Below, piece by piece: positions 8,955-18,500 of a stretch of DNA of 64,000 bases. A program made the translations under genes and the position numbers. Within the stretch, counting starts at the first letter, position 1. Every line of letters starts with the position of its first letter. The notes below the pieces were generated by a model, which saw nothing but the letters and a program-made list of their open reading frames with translations, did not search any database and was not told the origin of the DNA. The DNA comes from Ensifer adhaerens (lineage in GTDB: Bacteria > Pseudomonadota > Alphaproteobacteria > Rhizobiales > Rhizobiaceae), in contig NZ_CP083350.1 of NCBI RefSeq assembly GCF_020035535.1, positions 2,924,501 through 2,988,500 of the forward strand, given 5' to 3'.

Positions 8955-8994
8955 GGCTTCGGACCATCGTGCTTAAGCACGGTGGTCCGAGGCC
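8955..8994. repeat. 40-nt palindromic element beside the LysR pseudogene
   Basis: Almost perfect palindrome centred on CTTAAG; the core 8959-8990 pairs over 32 nt with one mismatched pair, and GGC/GCC extensions take it to 8955-8994. The centre CGTGCTTAAGCACG is exact. This shape is like the short dispersed palindromes of rhizobial genomes, but it could also be an operator or the hairpin of an unannotated transcript. It lies at the degraded 5' end of the LysR remnant. Confidence 0.6.
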
Positions 8995-9171
8995 GTTTGC
9001 AGGGCGCAGCAGAAAGGAGCATGGGCATCACCGGCCGAGGGCTTTCTGGAAGCCTACAATTTGGTCGCGATCCACCCTTTTGGATCGGCGTCGCGGTGGC
9101 GCCAATAAGATTTTTTCAGAATTTTTTCTGCGCGATGGATGAGAAACCGCATCGGCTCCGTATATGCGGGT

Positions 9172-9702
9172 ATGGATTCGAAGAAAGGCGCATTTGACGT
9201 TATCGGGCAGCTGGCCGCATTGCGGCGCTATGCGCGCTCGCTTGCACGCAATTCGCCCGATGCAGAAGACCTCGTACATGACGCGCTGGTGAGAGCGTTT
9301 GAGCGGCGCTCGACCTTCCGTTCAGGATCAAGCCTCAGGCATTGGCTTTTCGCCATTGTTCGCAATACGCATATCGACCGGGTGCGATCCGCGATCTCCC
9401 GCGGCCAGCGTGACGATCAGACGGCACAAGAGGCCGGGGCATCTTATCCGGCCCACCAGGAGCACAGCGTACGCCTCGCCCAGGTTCGCGAAGCGTTCAT
9501 GATGCTGCCGGAAGAGCAGCGCGAAGCCCTTCATCTCGTCGCCGTCGAGGATCTCTCCTACCAGGAGGCTGCCGACATACTCGACATTCCCGTCGGGACA
9601 TTGATGTCGCGCGTCTCCCGCGCCAGAGCGAGCCTCAGAGACTTCGAAAACGGAACGAAAAAGCCCAACCACCTGAGGCTTGTCGGAGGCGGCAATGACT
9701 GA
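9172..9702 (+). CDS. ECF-type RNA polymerase sigma factor
   Basis: Extracytoplasmic-function sigma factor of ~176 residues. Region 2 is visible (RRYARSLARNSPDAEDLVHDALVRA; SLRHWLFAIVRNTHIDRVR for -10 binding), and region 4 at the end (MLPEEQREALHLVAVEDLSYQEAADIL...GTLMSRVSRAR, -35 binding helix-turn-helix). The ATG at 9172 is preferred because region 2 begins shortly after it; an in-frame ATG at 9139 would add 11 residues and neither has a good ribosome site. Its stop overlaps the next gene, a membrane anti-sigma factor, by 8 nt: the usual ECF/anti-ECF pair. Confidence 0.9.
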   Translation: MDSKKGAFDVIGQLAALRRYARSLARNSPDAEDLVHDALVRAFERRSTFRSGSSLRHWLFAIVRNTHIDRVRSAISRGQRDDQTAQEAGASYPAHQEHSVRLAQVREAFMMLPEEQREALHLVAVEDLSYQEAADILDIPVGTLMSRVSRARASLRDFENGTKKPNHLRLVGGGND

Positions 9703-10456
9703 CGTCGACACGATTATCGATACGGATCTCGATGCCTATGTGGACAACCAGCTCGACGCCGCCGGCCGCATCCGCGTTGAGACCTGGCTTGCCAGGAACC
9801 CGGACGCGGCGGCCCGCGTCATGGCCGACCTCGGCATGCGAACCACGCTCAAGCTGGCGATGACGTCGGATGTCGTTGCCAGCCGTCCCGAGACCCGCGA
9901 GGCGGCCCGGCGCCTTTCGTCGGGACTGGCGAACGCGCGTGTGTGGAACGCCCTGCAGAAGGTAGCGGCGGTCGGCCTGATGGTCTCGGTGGGTTGGATC
10001 GCACATTCGTCGGTCGGTCCGAGCGAAGTCAATGCATCGGCCCACCCGCCGGCCTTCGTCGAGCAGGCCATCCGCGCGCACCAGACCTCTGCCCTCAGGG
10101 CAGGAATGCCGTCGCAGCCGGAAGTGCAGACCTATGACCGGGACGACATTCGTGCCGCGACCGCGATTGTCATGCCGGAACTTCCGAAAGACTGGAATGT
10201 CGTCGATGTCCAGGTCTTCCCCTCGGATTTCGGGCCCAGCGTCGAGACGAGCGTCAAGACCGATGCTGGCACACTCATCTCCCTCTTCGCCGGCAGGCCC
10301 GGTCACTTCGCGGTGGAGCCCGTAAAGGACCTCAACCTTTCCAACGCCGAGGCTGCCTGGTGGCAGGTCGGCGAGGTTGCCTATGCCGTCGTTTCAAGCA
10401 CGCCGGGCATCGGCCTCAGCGATGAGGCCGAGCTTCTCAAGAACTCACTTTACTGA
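9695..10456 (+). CDS. Membrane-anchored anti-sigma factor
   Basis: 253-residue partner of the sigma factor. The N-terminal ~85 residues (DAYVDNQLDAAGRIRVETWLARNPDAAARV) are typical of the cytoplasmic sigma-binding domain of proteobacterial anti-sigma factors. One membrane segment near residue 90 (VAAVGLMVSVGWIA) leads to a ~140-residue periplasmic domain ending in a VSSTPGIGLSDEAELLKNSLY tail. No zinc-binding HxxxCxxC motif is seen. Start ATG 9695 has GGAGG at 5 nt, better than the in-frame TTG at 9680. Overlap with the sigma gene implies coupled synthesis. Confidence 0.85.
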   Translation: MTDVDTIIDTDLDAYVDNQLDAAGRIRVETWLARNPDAAARVMADLGMRTTLKLAMTSDVVASRPETREAARRLSSGLANARVWNALQKVAAVGLMVSVGWIAHSSVGPSEVNASAHPPAFVEQAIRAHQTSALRAGMPSQPEVQTYDRDDIRAATAIVMPELPKDWNVVDVQVFPSDFGPSVETSVKTDAGTLISLFAGRPGHFAVEPVKDLNLSNAEAAWWQVGEVAYAVVSSTPGIGLSDEAELLKNSLY

Positions 10457-10466
10457 GGAAACCTTC

Positions 10467-11183
10467 ATGTATTCAAATCACAACCGCTTCGGCGGCATGA
10501 GCCGGGCGTCTACCGCCGCCCTCGACGAGGGCCTTCGCCAGCATATGCTGCGCGTTTACAACTATATGGGCCTCGGCCTGGTCGTCACGGGCCTTGTGGC
10601 CTTCATCGTCGGCACCACGCCGGCGCTCTACGTGCCGATCTTCTCCACGCCGCTGAAATGGGTGGTGATGCTGGCTCCGCTGGCCTTCGTCTTCTTCTTT
10701 TCGTTCAAGATGCATTCGATGTCCGCATCCTCGGCACAGATGACCTTCTGGGCTTTCTGCGCCGTCATGGGCCTGTCGCTTGCTTCGGTCTTCCTGGTCT
10801 TCACCGGCGCCAGCATCGCCCGCACCTTCTTCATCGCCGCCACCATGTTCGGAGCGACGAGCCTCTACGGCTACGTGACCAAACGGGACCTCGCGAAGTT
10901 CGGTTCGTTCCTGATCATGGGCCTTATCGGCGTGATGATCGCTTCGATCGTCAACATCTTCCTCGGCTCCAGCGCTCTTCAGTTTGCCGTTTCGGTGATC
11001 GGCATCATCGTCTTTGTCGGCCTGACCGCCTGGGACACGCAGAACATCAAGGAACAGTATGCCGACAACTTCGACCAGGAGTCCCAGCAGAAGCTGGCGG
11101 TCTCCGGCGCTCTCTCGCTCTATCTGAACTTCGTCAACATCTTCCAGCTGCTGCTGAACTTCACCGGCCAGCGCGAAGAATAA
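10467..11183 (+). CDS. Bax inhibitor-1/YccA family membrane protein
   Basis: 238-residue protein with seven predicted membrane segments and the family C-terminal signature (GLTAWDTQNIKEQY, then ALSLYLNFVNIFQLLL). BI-1/YccA proteins are inner-membrane proteins linked to calcium leak or to modulation of FtsH proteolysis. Start ATG 10467 preceded by GAGGAA; the open frame further upstream lies in the anti-sigma gene. It begins 10 nt after the anti-sigma stop, so it is likely co-transcribed with the ECF pair and may be part of the stress response it directs. Confidence 0.92.
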   Translation: MYSNHNRFGGMSRASTAALDEGLRQHMLRVYNYMGLGLVVTGLVAFIVGTTPALYVPIFSTPLKWVVMLAPLAFVFFFSFKMHSMSASSAQMTFWAFCAVMGLSLASVFLVFTGASIARTFFIAATMFGATSLYGYVTKRDLAKFGSFLIMGLIGVMIASIVNIFLGSSALQFAVSVIGIIVFVGLTAWDTQNIKEQYADNFDQESQQKLAVSGALSLYLNFVNIFQLLLNFTGQREE

Positions 11184-11210
11184 CCGTCGTCGATATCAAG
11201 GACATATCTC

Positions 11211-11777
11211 ATGGATCGCAACGATCAGCAGGCCATTGACGGCCTGTTCTCCAAACTTGCCCAGGCGGAGCGCCAATCCGCCCCGCGCGACGCGCAAGCC
11301 GACCGCTTCATTCAGGAGCGGATCGGCCAGCAGCCGGGCGCGCCCTATTACATGGCGCAAACGATTGTCGTGCAGGAGCAGGCATTGGAGGCGGCTCAAC
11401 GTCGGATTGACGAACTGGAGGCTCAGTGCACCCAGAGCCAACAGCGCGGCGGGTTCTTCTCCTCCATGTTCGGGAGCAACGCCGCCCCGCAGCGCCAGGC
11501 GCCGCAGCAGCCGGGCTATGGCAGCGCCGCACCTGGCTCGCCATGGGGTAACCAGAACCAGGCCTACGGCCAGCCGATGCAACAGCGCACCGGCGGCGGC
11601 TTCCTCGCTGGTGCCGCGCAGACCGCGATGGGCGTCGCAGGTGGCGTCCTGCTCGGCAATGCGATCGCGGGCAGGTTCGGTGGTAACGAGGCCCAGGCCG
11701 CTCAGCCCGCCGCCCCCGCCCCGGAGCCGGAAGAACCGGCTGACGACATGGACTTCGGCGGCGACGAAGACATTTGA
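11211..11777 (+). CDS. DUF2076 domain-containing protein
   Basis: 188-residue protein matching the DUF2076 layout: N-terminal helical segment (MDRNDQQAIDGLFSKL...), PGAPYYMAQTIVVQEQAL, a coiled-coil-like stretch, a Gly/Gln/Pro-rich centre (about residues 85-130), a hydrophobic Gly-rich region (GGGFLAGAAQTAMGVAGGVLLGNAIAG) and an acidic tail with DDMDFGGDEDI. Family function unknown. Start ATG has AAGGA at 8 nt. Follows the BI-1 gene by 27 nt on the same strand, probably same operon; a GC hairpin follows its stop. Confidence 0.85.
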   Translation: MDRNDQQAIDGLFSKLAQAERQSAPRDAQADRFIQERIGQQPGAPYYMAQTIVVQEQALEAAQRRIDELEAQCTQSQQRGGFFSSMFGSNAAPQRQAPQQPGYGSAAPGSPWGNQNQAYGQPMQQRTGGGFLAGAAQTAMGVAGGVLLGNAIAGRFGGNEAQAAQPAAPAPEPEEPADDMDFGGDEDI

Positions 11778-11786
11778 TGCCGCTTT

Positions 11787-11823
11787 TGGCTTCCGGGGTC
11801 TCATCCCCTTCCCCCGGAAGCCA
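11787..11823 (+). terminator. Terminator-like hairpin after the DUF2076 gene
   Basis: Stem TGGCTTCCGGGG (11787-11798) pairs perfectly with CCCCGGAAGCCA (11812-11823) around a 13-nt loop, starting 10 nt after the stop codon. There is no clear U tract, so termination is plausible but not certain. The rest of the gap to 12174 (~350 bp) holds no convincing coding frame. Confidence 0.55.
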
Positions 11824-12174
11824 GCCCCCTCAGAGACAACCCTCCTCATGACCCCATCTACGCCAAACCCTCGATCTAGTACCTTTCCGGAAACGATGGG
11901 CAACCATCTTCCCGGACGCGGAGAATGCGCAGTTTTCGGCCTGCTGAATGCCGAACGGTCCCTGGCATGCCCGGCACGGTGGACTATACGGGATGCCTGA
12001 CGACGCCGAACCTGACCAACGTTTACCAGGTCGTATTTCGACCGCGCTGGCGCGCGGCCCAAAATCACACTGCCCTCTCGCTCGCGGCTGTTCATCAGGC
12101 GTCGGGCGAAATTTGTTTTCTCCCCTTAACAATAGAAGGATTGGCCTTGCCCTTGGGGCTGGCCTTTGAACCCA

Positions 12175-13734
12175 ATGATGTTCGAATGGATGAATGATCC
12201 GGCCGCCTGGGCGGGTCTCGCCACCCTCATCGTTCTCGAGATCGTGCTCGGTATCGACAACCTCGTCTTCATCGCCATCCTCGCGGACAAGCTGCCTGAG
12301 CATCAACGGGAAAAGGCCCGACTGATCGGCCTCGGTCTGGCGCTTGGCATGCGCCTCATCCTTCTTGCGTCGATCGCCTGGATCGTGACGCTGACCACGC
12401 CCCTGTTCACCGTGCTCGGCTTGGAAATTTCCGGCCGGGACCTGATCCTCTTGTTCGGTGGTCTGTTCCTGTTGTTCAAGGGGACGATGGAGCTTCACGA
12501 GCGCCTTGAGGGGCATTCCGGCCACAAGGAGGGCAAGGTCGAGCATGCCGTCTTCTGGCAGGTCCTCGTGCAGATCGTCGTCCTTGACGCCGTCTTTTCG
12601 CTCGACAGCGTCATCACCGCCGTCGGCATGGTCCAGCATCTCTCCGTCATGATGATCGCGGTCATTGTCGCCGTCGGCGTGATGCTGCTCGCTTCGAAGC
12701 CGCTGATGGCCTTCGTCTCGAAGCACCCGACAGTGGTCATTCTCTGCCTCGGCTTCCTGATGATGATCGGCTTCTCGTTGATCGTCGAAGGCTTCGGTTT
12801 CCATATCCCCAAGGGCTATCTCTATGCTGCGATCGGCTTCTCGGTGTTGATCGAGGCGTTCAACCAGATCGGTCGTCGCAACCGTGAGCGCTTCATGACG
12901 ACAGGCGACTTGCGCGAGCGCACGGCGAATGCCGTTCTTTCGCTGCTTGGCCGACGCAAGAGTGAGACGTCCCTGGGCGATACGGCCGATGTCATTGCAG
13001 AAAGGGCGACGGAAGACGAACTGTTCACGCCGGTCGAGCACGAGATGATCGAGAGCGTGCTGACACTTGCAGACCGGCCCGCAAAGTCGGTCATGACCCC
13101 GAGGCTCGATATCGAGTGGCTGGACATTGAGGAGAGTGACGACGAACTGCGCCGCAAGATCATCGAAACGGGGCATTCGCGTTTCCCGATCGCACGCGGC
13201 AATCTCGACGAGTTCCTCGGCGTCGCGCTGGCGAAGGACCTTTTGAGAGACCTCTTGGAAACGGGCAAGATCGATTTCGATCGATCGCTTCGCCAGCCCC
13301 TGGTCGTGCACGAGACCGTCAGCGCGCTCCGCCTGCTCGAGCAGCTGCGTCAGTCGCCGCTTCAGGTGGCGATCGTCCTTGACGAATATGGCTCGATGGA
13401 AGGCATGGTCACGCCGACAGACCTGCTCGAAGCGATCGCGGGCGATTTTGCCGACGACGGCGACGATCAGTTGACCGTCGAGCACGAAGAGGATGGCGCG
13501 CTGCTGGTTGATGGATGGATCGACATCCGGCATGTCTCGAAGCTGCTGGAGGTCGATCTCGTCGACGAGGCCGACCGCTATTCCACGCTGGCAGGGCTTA
13601 TTCTTTGGCGGCTCGGGCACCTGCCGAACCAGGGCGAGAGTGTGAGCTTCGGTGGGCTATCCTACGAGGTCGTCGCGCTCGATGGTCGCAACATCGACAA
13701 GGTCAGGATCAGGGCGCTGCAAATGGCAGCTTGA
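12175..13734 (+). CDS. TerC-type membrane protein with CBS and CorC/HlyC domains
   Basis: 519-residue protein with three parts. Residues ~1-230 are a TerC-like integral membrane domain of about seven segments with the acidic metal-site motifs [15 protein letters not shown] and [15 protein letters not shown]. Residues ~285-420 hold a pair of CBS domains ([11 protein letters not shown]..., [22 protein letters not shown]). The C-terminal ~80 residues are a transporter-associated CorC/HlyC domain. Same architecture as E. coli YoaE; likely metal (Mn) homeostasis or export. Start uncertain between ATG 12175 and 12178; no clear ribosome site. Confidence 0.9.
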   Translation: MMFEWMNDPAAWAGLATLIVLEIVLGIDNLVFIAILADKLPEHQREKARLIGLGLALGMRLILLASIAWIVTLTTPLFTVLGLEISGRDLILLFGGLFLLFKGTMELHERLEGHSGHKEGKVEHAVFWQVLVQIVVLDAVFSLDSVITAVGMVQHLSVMMIAVIVAVGVMLLASKPLMAFVSKHPTVVILCLGFLMMIGFSLIVEGFGFHIPKGYLYAAIGFSVLIEAFNQIGRRNRERFMTTGDLRERTANAVLSLLGRRKSETSLGDTADVIAERATEDELFTPVEHEMIESVLTLADRPAKSVMTPRLDIEWLDIEESDDELRRKIIETGHSRFPIARGNLDEFLGVALAKDLLRDLLETGKIDFDRSLRQPLVVHETVSALRLLEQLRQSPLQVAIVLDEYGSMEGMVTPTDLLEAIAGDFADDGDDQLTVEHEEDGALLVDGWIDIRHVSKLLEVDLVDEADRYSTLAGLILWRLGHLPNQGESVSFGGLSYEVVALDGRNIDKVRIRALQMAA

Positions 13735-13911
13735 GCACGAACACGCCGTCGACGCTCGAGAAAGGTCAGCGCAACGCCTGACCCTCAACGAGCGACTTCG
13801 GCGTGCCCGAAGCGCGCACGACATGGCCCCCAAACGAGAGGCGCGGCAAGCCCATGGATCGCCGCGCTTCAGACAGTTGGATGAACGGCGTTCCAGGCCC
13901 GCACCCGTGCT

Positions 13912-15120
13912 TTAGAAGGAGCGTGGCGCTGGATCGAGGAGTTTCACGCTTCCGGAAGTGACCTGATAGACCGCGCAGGTTCGTTCGACCGAACCATTCT
14001 TCTCGAAGCGGAAGGCGGCCGCAGCGCCGATGAAGCCGTTTGGAGAGCGCAAGCTTTCCTGCGTGATGGCGGTTTCGCCTTGGCTGCGCACGAGGCCGGC
14101 AGCAAGCGCGATTACATCGAAGCCATAGGCCGCATCTGTGCCAGCGGCCCGCTCGTACCGATCGAGATAGCGCGAGGTCATCCGCGATCCGTTTTCCGGG
14201 CCGAAGAGACAGAGATGGCTTCCCGAAAGTTCGGGGCGCTTGTAAGCGGCATTCGCCCAACCCGAGCTTCCGATGATCATCGCGTCCGGTTTCAGGTAGC
14301 CGTTGGCCTTGAGTTGCGACACCGCGCCGACATCCGGGTCTCCCGAACCGATCAAGAGTACACTATCGGTGTCCTTCAACTTGGTCTTGGAGGCTGCGTC
14401 GCCGGTGAATGCTGGGGTTCCCGTTACGGCAACCAGTATGGGCTTGATGCCATAACCGGCGAGCCCGCGATCAAGCCTTTGCCGCTCGGCGGCGGAAATA
14501 TCGCTCGGCAAGAGCACAATGAGCCGCTTGCGCCCGGACGCCACCGCATAGGATGCCCCCTCGACCGCACTATCGATACGGTCGGACACGAAGGCGTAGG
14601 TGCCCGGTGGCCGTTCGGCGCCGTTGCCGCGCATGACCAGAAGCGGTGCGCGGGAAGAGCCGAGCCCTTGCCGCACGCTGCTGACCGGCACATCGGCGAC
14701 CGAAAGAGCGACGAGCGCGACGTTCTGGTCCGCAAGCCGCTTCGCCGCCTCCTGGATCTGTTGTGGCGAACCGTCGGTGTTTTCGACCAGCAGCGAGAGT
14801 TGGCCGCCACCCACTTCCTCGATCGCGAGCGAGGCGCCGTCGCGGATGTCGCGTTCGCGTACCGTTTCCCCTGACGGCGCCATCAATGCCGTGATCAGCG
14901 CGATCCGTGTAGCGCCATTGCCGAAGGTTTCCTGCGGCTTCGCCGCATGTTCGGCCGCGCGTCGTGCGTGCCTCGCCTGCGGCGATTCCACGTCGAGCAC
15001 GTCCTGGGGTGTGGGCGCGCCCTGACAGCCTGCAAGTGTGCCAAGCGCGAGCACGCCAACGACTAGCCACCGCCGACAGGACGACGCCCGCCTGGTCGGT
15101 GAAACCACAGCGTGGAACAT
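13912..15120 (-). CDS. Lipoprotein with leucine-binding-type periplasmic fold
   Basis: 402-residue secreted lipoprotein. Lipobox LAGC about 30 residues in, after a twin-basic hydrophobic signal peptide, then a type I periplasmic binding fold (RIALITALMAPSGETVRERDIRDGASLAIEEVG; LLVENTDGSPQQIQEAAKRLADQNV). Family members include ABC amino-acid binding proteins and penicillin-binding-protein activators of the LpoA type. No transporter genes lie next to it, so a stand-alone envelope role is at least as likely as uptake. Start taken at ATG 15120; an in-frame TTG at 15129 adds three residues. Confidence 0.8.
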   Translation of the reverse strand: MFHAVVSPTRRASSCRRWLVVGVLALGTLAGCQGAPTPQDVLDVESPQARHARRAAEHAAKPQETFGNGATRIALITALMAPSGETVRERDIRDGASLAIEEVGGGQLSLLVENTDGSPQQIQEAAKRLADQNVALVALSVADVPVSSVRQGLGSSRAPLLVMRGNGAERPPGTYAFVSDRIDSAVEGASYAVASGRKRLIVLLPSDISAAERQRLDRGLAGYGIKPILVAVTGTPAFTGDAASKTKLKDTDSVLLIGSGDPDVGAVSQLKANGYLKPDAMIIGSSGWANAAYKRPELSGSHLCLFGPENGSRMTSRYLDRYERAAGTDAAYGFDVIALAAGLVRSQGETAITQESLRSPNGFIGAAAAFRFEKNGSVERTCAVYQVTSGSVKLLDPAPRSF

Positions 15121-15139
15121 GACGATCAAACCGCCAGCC

Positions 15140-15505
15140 TCAATTCATGTAATTCCGCATCTTGGTGTAGAAGCAATCGCACTTGGAGATGTAGTCCTCG
15201 TCGCGCCAGTTGGATTGCAGGTAGCCATAGGCCTTGCCGCAAGCAACCTTGGTCTCGGATGCCCAGACGAATGTCGGCCGGGTCGACGATATCCAGTGCG
15301 GGTCATCGGCGACCGCGATCGCCTCGTCCATGCGCGATACGACCTCCTTGGTCAGGGTCGAGACGTCCTGGTCAACGGTGAGCGAGGATTGGCTGGCTTC
15401 TGCGCACTGCCGCGCGGGTGGCGCATAATCGACGATGAGATCGGCCGCGAAACCTGAAACGGGTATCAGAGCGACCATCGCCCCCACCAGCATGCTTCTG
15501 ATCAT
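15140..15505 (-). CDS. Small secreted protein of unknown function
   Basis: 121 residues with a clear Sec signal peptide (MIRSMLVGAMVALIPVSGFAA, cleavage near residue 21). The mature part has four cysteines (one after APPARQ, one in KVACGK, two in SKCDCFY) that could make disulfides in the periplasm. No family recognised. Start ATG 15505 is preceded by AGGGGGAA. It lies downstream of the giant adhesin gene on the same strand, 75 bp after its stop, so co-transcription is possible but not shown. Confidence 0.7.
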   Translation of the reverse strand: MIRSMLVGAMVALIPVSGFAADLIVDYAPPARQCAEASQSSLTVDQDVSTLTKEVVSRMDEAIAVADDPHWISSTRPTFVWASETKVACGKAYGYLQSNWRDEDYISKCDCFYTKMRNYMN

Positions 15506-15580
15506 GAAAACATTCCCCCTGGAAAATGCGGTTCCCGGATGATTACCGAGAACCGCTGAACTGTCGAGATCGATAAGATG

Positions 15581-18500
15581 CTAATGAACATCTTGTGGCG
15601 TTTTCGTCCCATTTTCGTTGAACAGGACCTTCACCACATCGGACGAGACCTGGAAGTTCTCCAGAACGGCGACCGTATGCCAGGTGCCGCCGCCGGCGCT
15701 GCCGTCCGTGTCCACCTGCAGGTTGGCATTGCCGCCACCTGCGTCCTGAACGCGTACGAAGTTGTCTTGCAAGGCAGTTCCCGACGGCAGGTTGCCCAGG
15801 AGAGCCGTCAGATCGACGCTATCGCCTTCGGCGTACTTGTAATCCGTGATGACGTCATCGATGCCCGGGAGCAAGGAGTCCGAGTCGATCACGAAGGTGT
15901 CAGCGCCGGCACCACCGGTCATGTGGTCGGAGCCGGAGCCGCCATTGAGGAGATCGTTGCCGACACCGCCGTAGAGCGTGTCGTCGCCAGTCCCCCCATA
16001 GAGCGTATCGGCACCATTGCCCCCATAGAGCGTATCGTCGCCGATGCCGCCGAAAAGCAGATCGTCGCCGTCATTGCCGTAGAGCGTGTCATTGCCCGCA
16101 CCGCCCATGAGAACGTCGTTGCTGCTGCTGCCGTTGAGGGTGTCGTTGAAATCCGAGCCCTTAACGCCTTCCATGTTCTTGTAGGTCTCGTTACCCAGGC
16201 CGACGCTCGTGAGGTTCACGAACGCGTCGGAGCTGCTTTGGACCAGCGTAAACGTGACCGGCCCCGTTGCATCGGACAGATCGAGCAGATCGACGCCGGC
16301 GCCACCGTCGATCTTATCGTTCCCGGTACTCGCATAGATGACGTCATTGCCGTTACCGCCGTTGAGAGTGTCGTTGCCGACACCGCCATAAATGACGTCG
16401 TCCTGTGCACTTCCGGTGATCGTGTTGTCCGTTGTGGTGTGCCCATCGGACACGAATGTGAGCGTGGAAGAATTCGACAGGTCACCATCCTGATCACGTC
16501 CCACAATACCGAACGTCAACGTCAGATCCGTGGCGGCCACTGTCTCCGTGTAGCTTACGGTTTTGAATGCAAGGTCGATATCGTTTGCTGAACCGGCTTG
16601 GTTTAGTCCCAATACTTCCACATAGTTGAATTTGAACCCAACGGCGCTTTGGGGTATTGTTACGCTTGTCTGCCCAGATGCAACTTGTACATCAATTTCC
16701 TTTTCGGATCCAAGTCCATCTCTAACAGTAAATCGAAGAACGCCCGGATTTGATACTTTGCCAAGTTGCAATGATATGGTGGAAACGAAATTGTCAAATT
16801 GTATTTTGAAGCTTTCTCCCACGGTAAACGCGGTATTTCCGACGCCGAATTCATTTCCTCCGGTCTGGGAGGTGGTTCCATTAAATACAGGCTGACCGTT
16901 GTTGTTGTTTATTACTGTGAATTTTGCGAACCCAAAATCGTAACTATAACTTGGGCTGTTCTTAAACTGATTGGCAGCCTCAATGGTTACCGGCGTCCCT
17001 GGACGTTCTTTCAGTTGCTCTAGCTGATACGTCCCGTCGGCGTTCGTCGTAAGACGGTACACGTCGTTACCCAGGTTATCCTTGACCAACACCTGGCCGG
17101 TTCCCGTACCAGATGCGCTCCAGCCCGACGGCAGGCCGTTGACGCTGTCGATCTTGTAGATCGCGATGCCGTCTGCGCCGGGCGTCGCATTGATGACACC
17201 TTCGAGGGCGCCGACTCCATTGGCCATATAGGCATTGCTGATGGACTGAATGCTCGGAACGTCGTCGTTGAAGTTGACCGTCAGCGTGCCGTTGGCAACC
17301 GAGCTGTCGGCGTCCGTCACGGTGTAGCCGAGGCCGACCGAGACGGTGTCCTCGCCGTTCGGACCGGCCGTATGCAGCACATTGTCCTTCAGTTCGACCG
17401 TATAGGCACCCGTTGCCGCATTCGTCACGGTCACCGTGAACAGAACACCGCGCGGACCCGTCGCCGTCAGGATGTTGCCGCTCCAGCTGTAGTTGACCGT
17501 CTCCTGGCCGACCGTGCCGCTCGTGCCATGCAGACCGGCAAACGAGAAGCCGTTCGCGCCTGCGCCGTCCAGACCGACGCTGCCGCCGAGCGTGCCCGAG
17601 AAGCTCGCCGCAGCGGCATCCGGGGCCGGGTTGGCGCCGGCAAGACCGTCATCGTCGACATTCGCAGACGCCACACCGCCCGTCGGCTTGTTGGCATCCG
17701 TCACCGAGAAGCCGAAGTTTGCCGTCGACGTGTCACCGTCGCCGTCCGTCACCGTGTAGTTGCCGGTGACCGGAACAGATGCGCCGACCGTCGCAGCATC
17801 CGCCTTGAACTCGTAGCTGCCGTCCGCCTTCACCCGGATCTCGCCTGCACCGACGTCGATCCATCCAGACCAGCCGCTGACCGCGTCGAACGCACCGACA
17901 GCAGCTCCATTGATCTGCGTCAGCGTTGCACCATCCGCACCAGCCGCAAAGTCGAACGAACCGGCAATCGTCGTGCCTTCAGCAACAGACCCGCCGGCTT
18001 CGTTCGAAGCCAAAGGCGCATCGTCGTTGAAGTTGACCGTCAGCGTGCCGTTGGCAACCGAGCTGTCGGCGTCCGTCACGGTGTAGCCGAGGCCGACCGA
18101 GACGGTGTCCTCGCCGTTCGGACCGGCCGTATGCAGCACATTGTCCTTCAGTTCGACCGTATAGGCACCCGTCGCCGCATTCGTCACGGTCACCGTGAAC
18201 AGAACGCCGCGCGGACCCGTCGCCGTCAGGATGTTGCCGCTCCAGCTGTAGTTGACCGTCTCCTGGCCGACCGTGCCGCTCGTGCCATGCAGACCGGCAA
18301 ACGAGAAGCCGTTCGCACCCGCGCCGTCCAGACCGACGCTGCCGCCGAGCGTGCCCGAGAAGCTCGCCGCAGCGGCATCCGGGGCCGGGTTGGCGCCGGC
18401 AAGACCGTCATCGTCGACATTCGCAGACGCCACACCGCCCGTCGGCTTGTTGGCATCCGTCACCGAGAAGCCGAAGTTTGCCGTCGACGTGTCACCGTCG

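Noticed and set aside
11830..13620. 596-codon - frame opposite the TerC/CorC gene
   Set aside because: Antisense shadow; low-complexity acidic/His-rich sequence typical of reversed high-GC genes.
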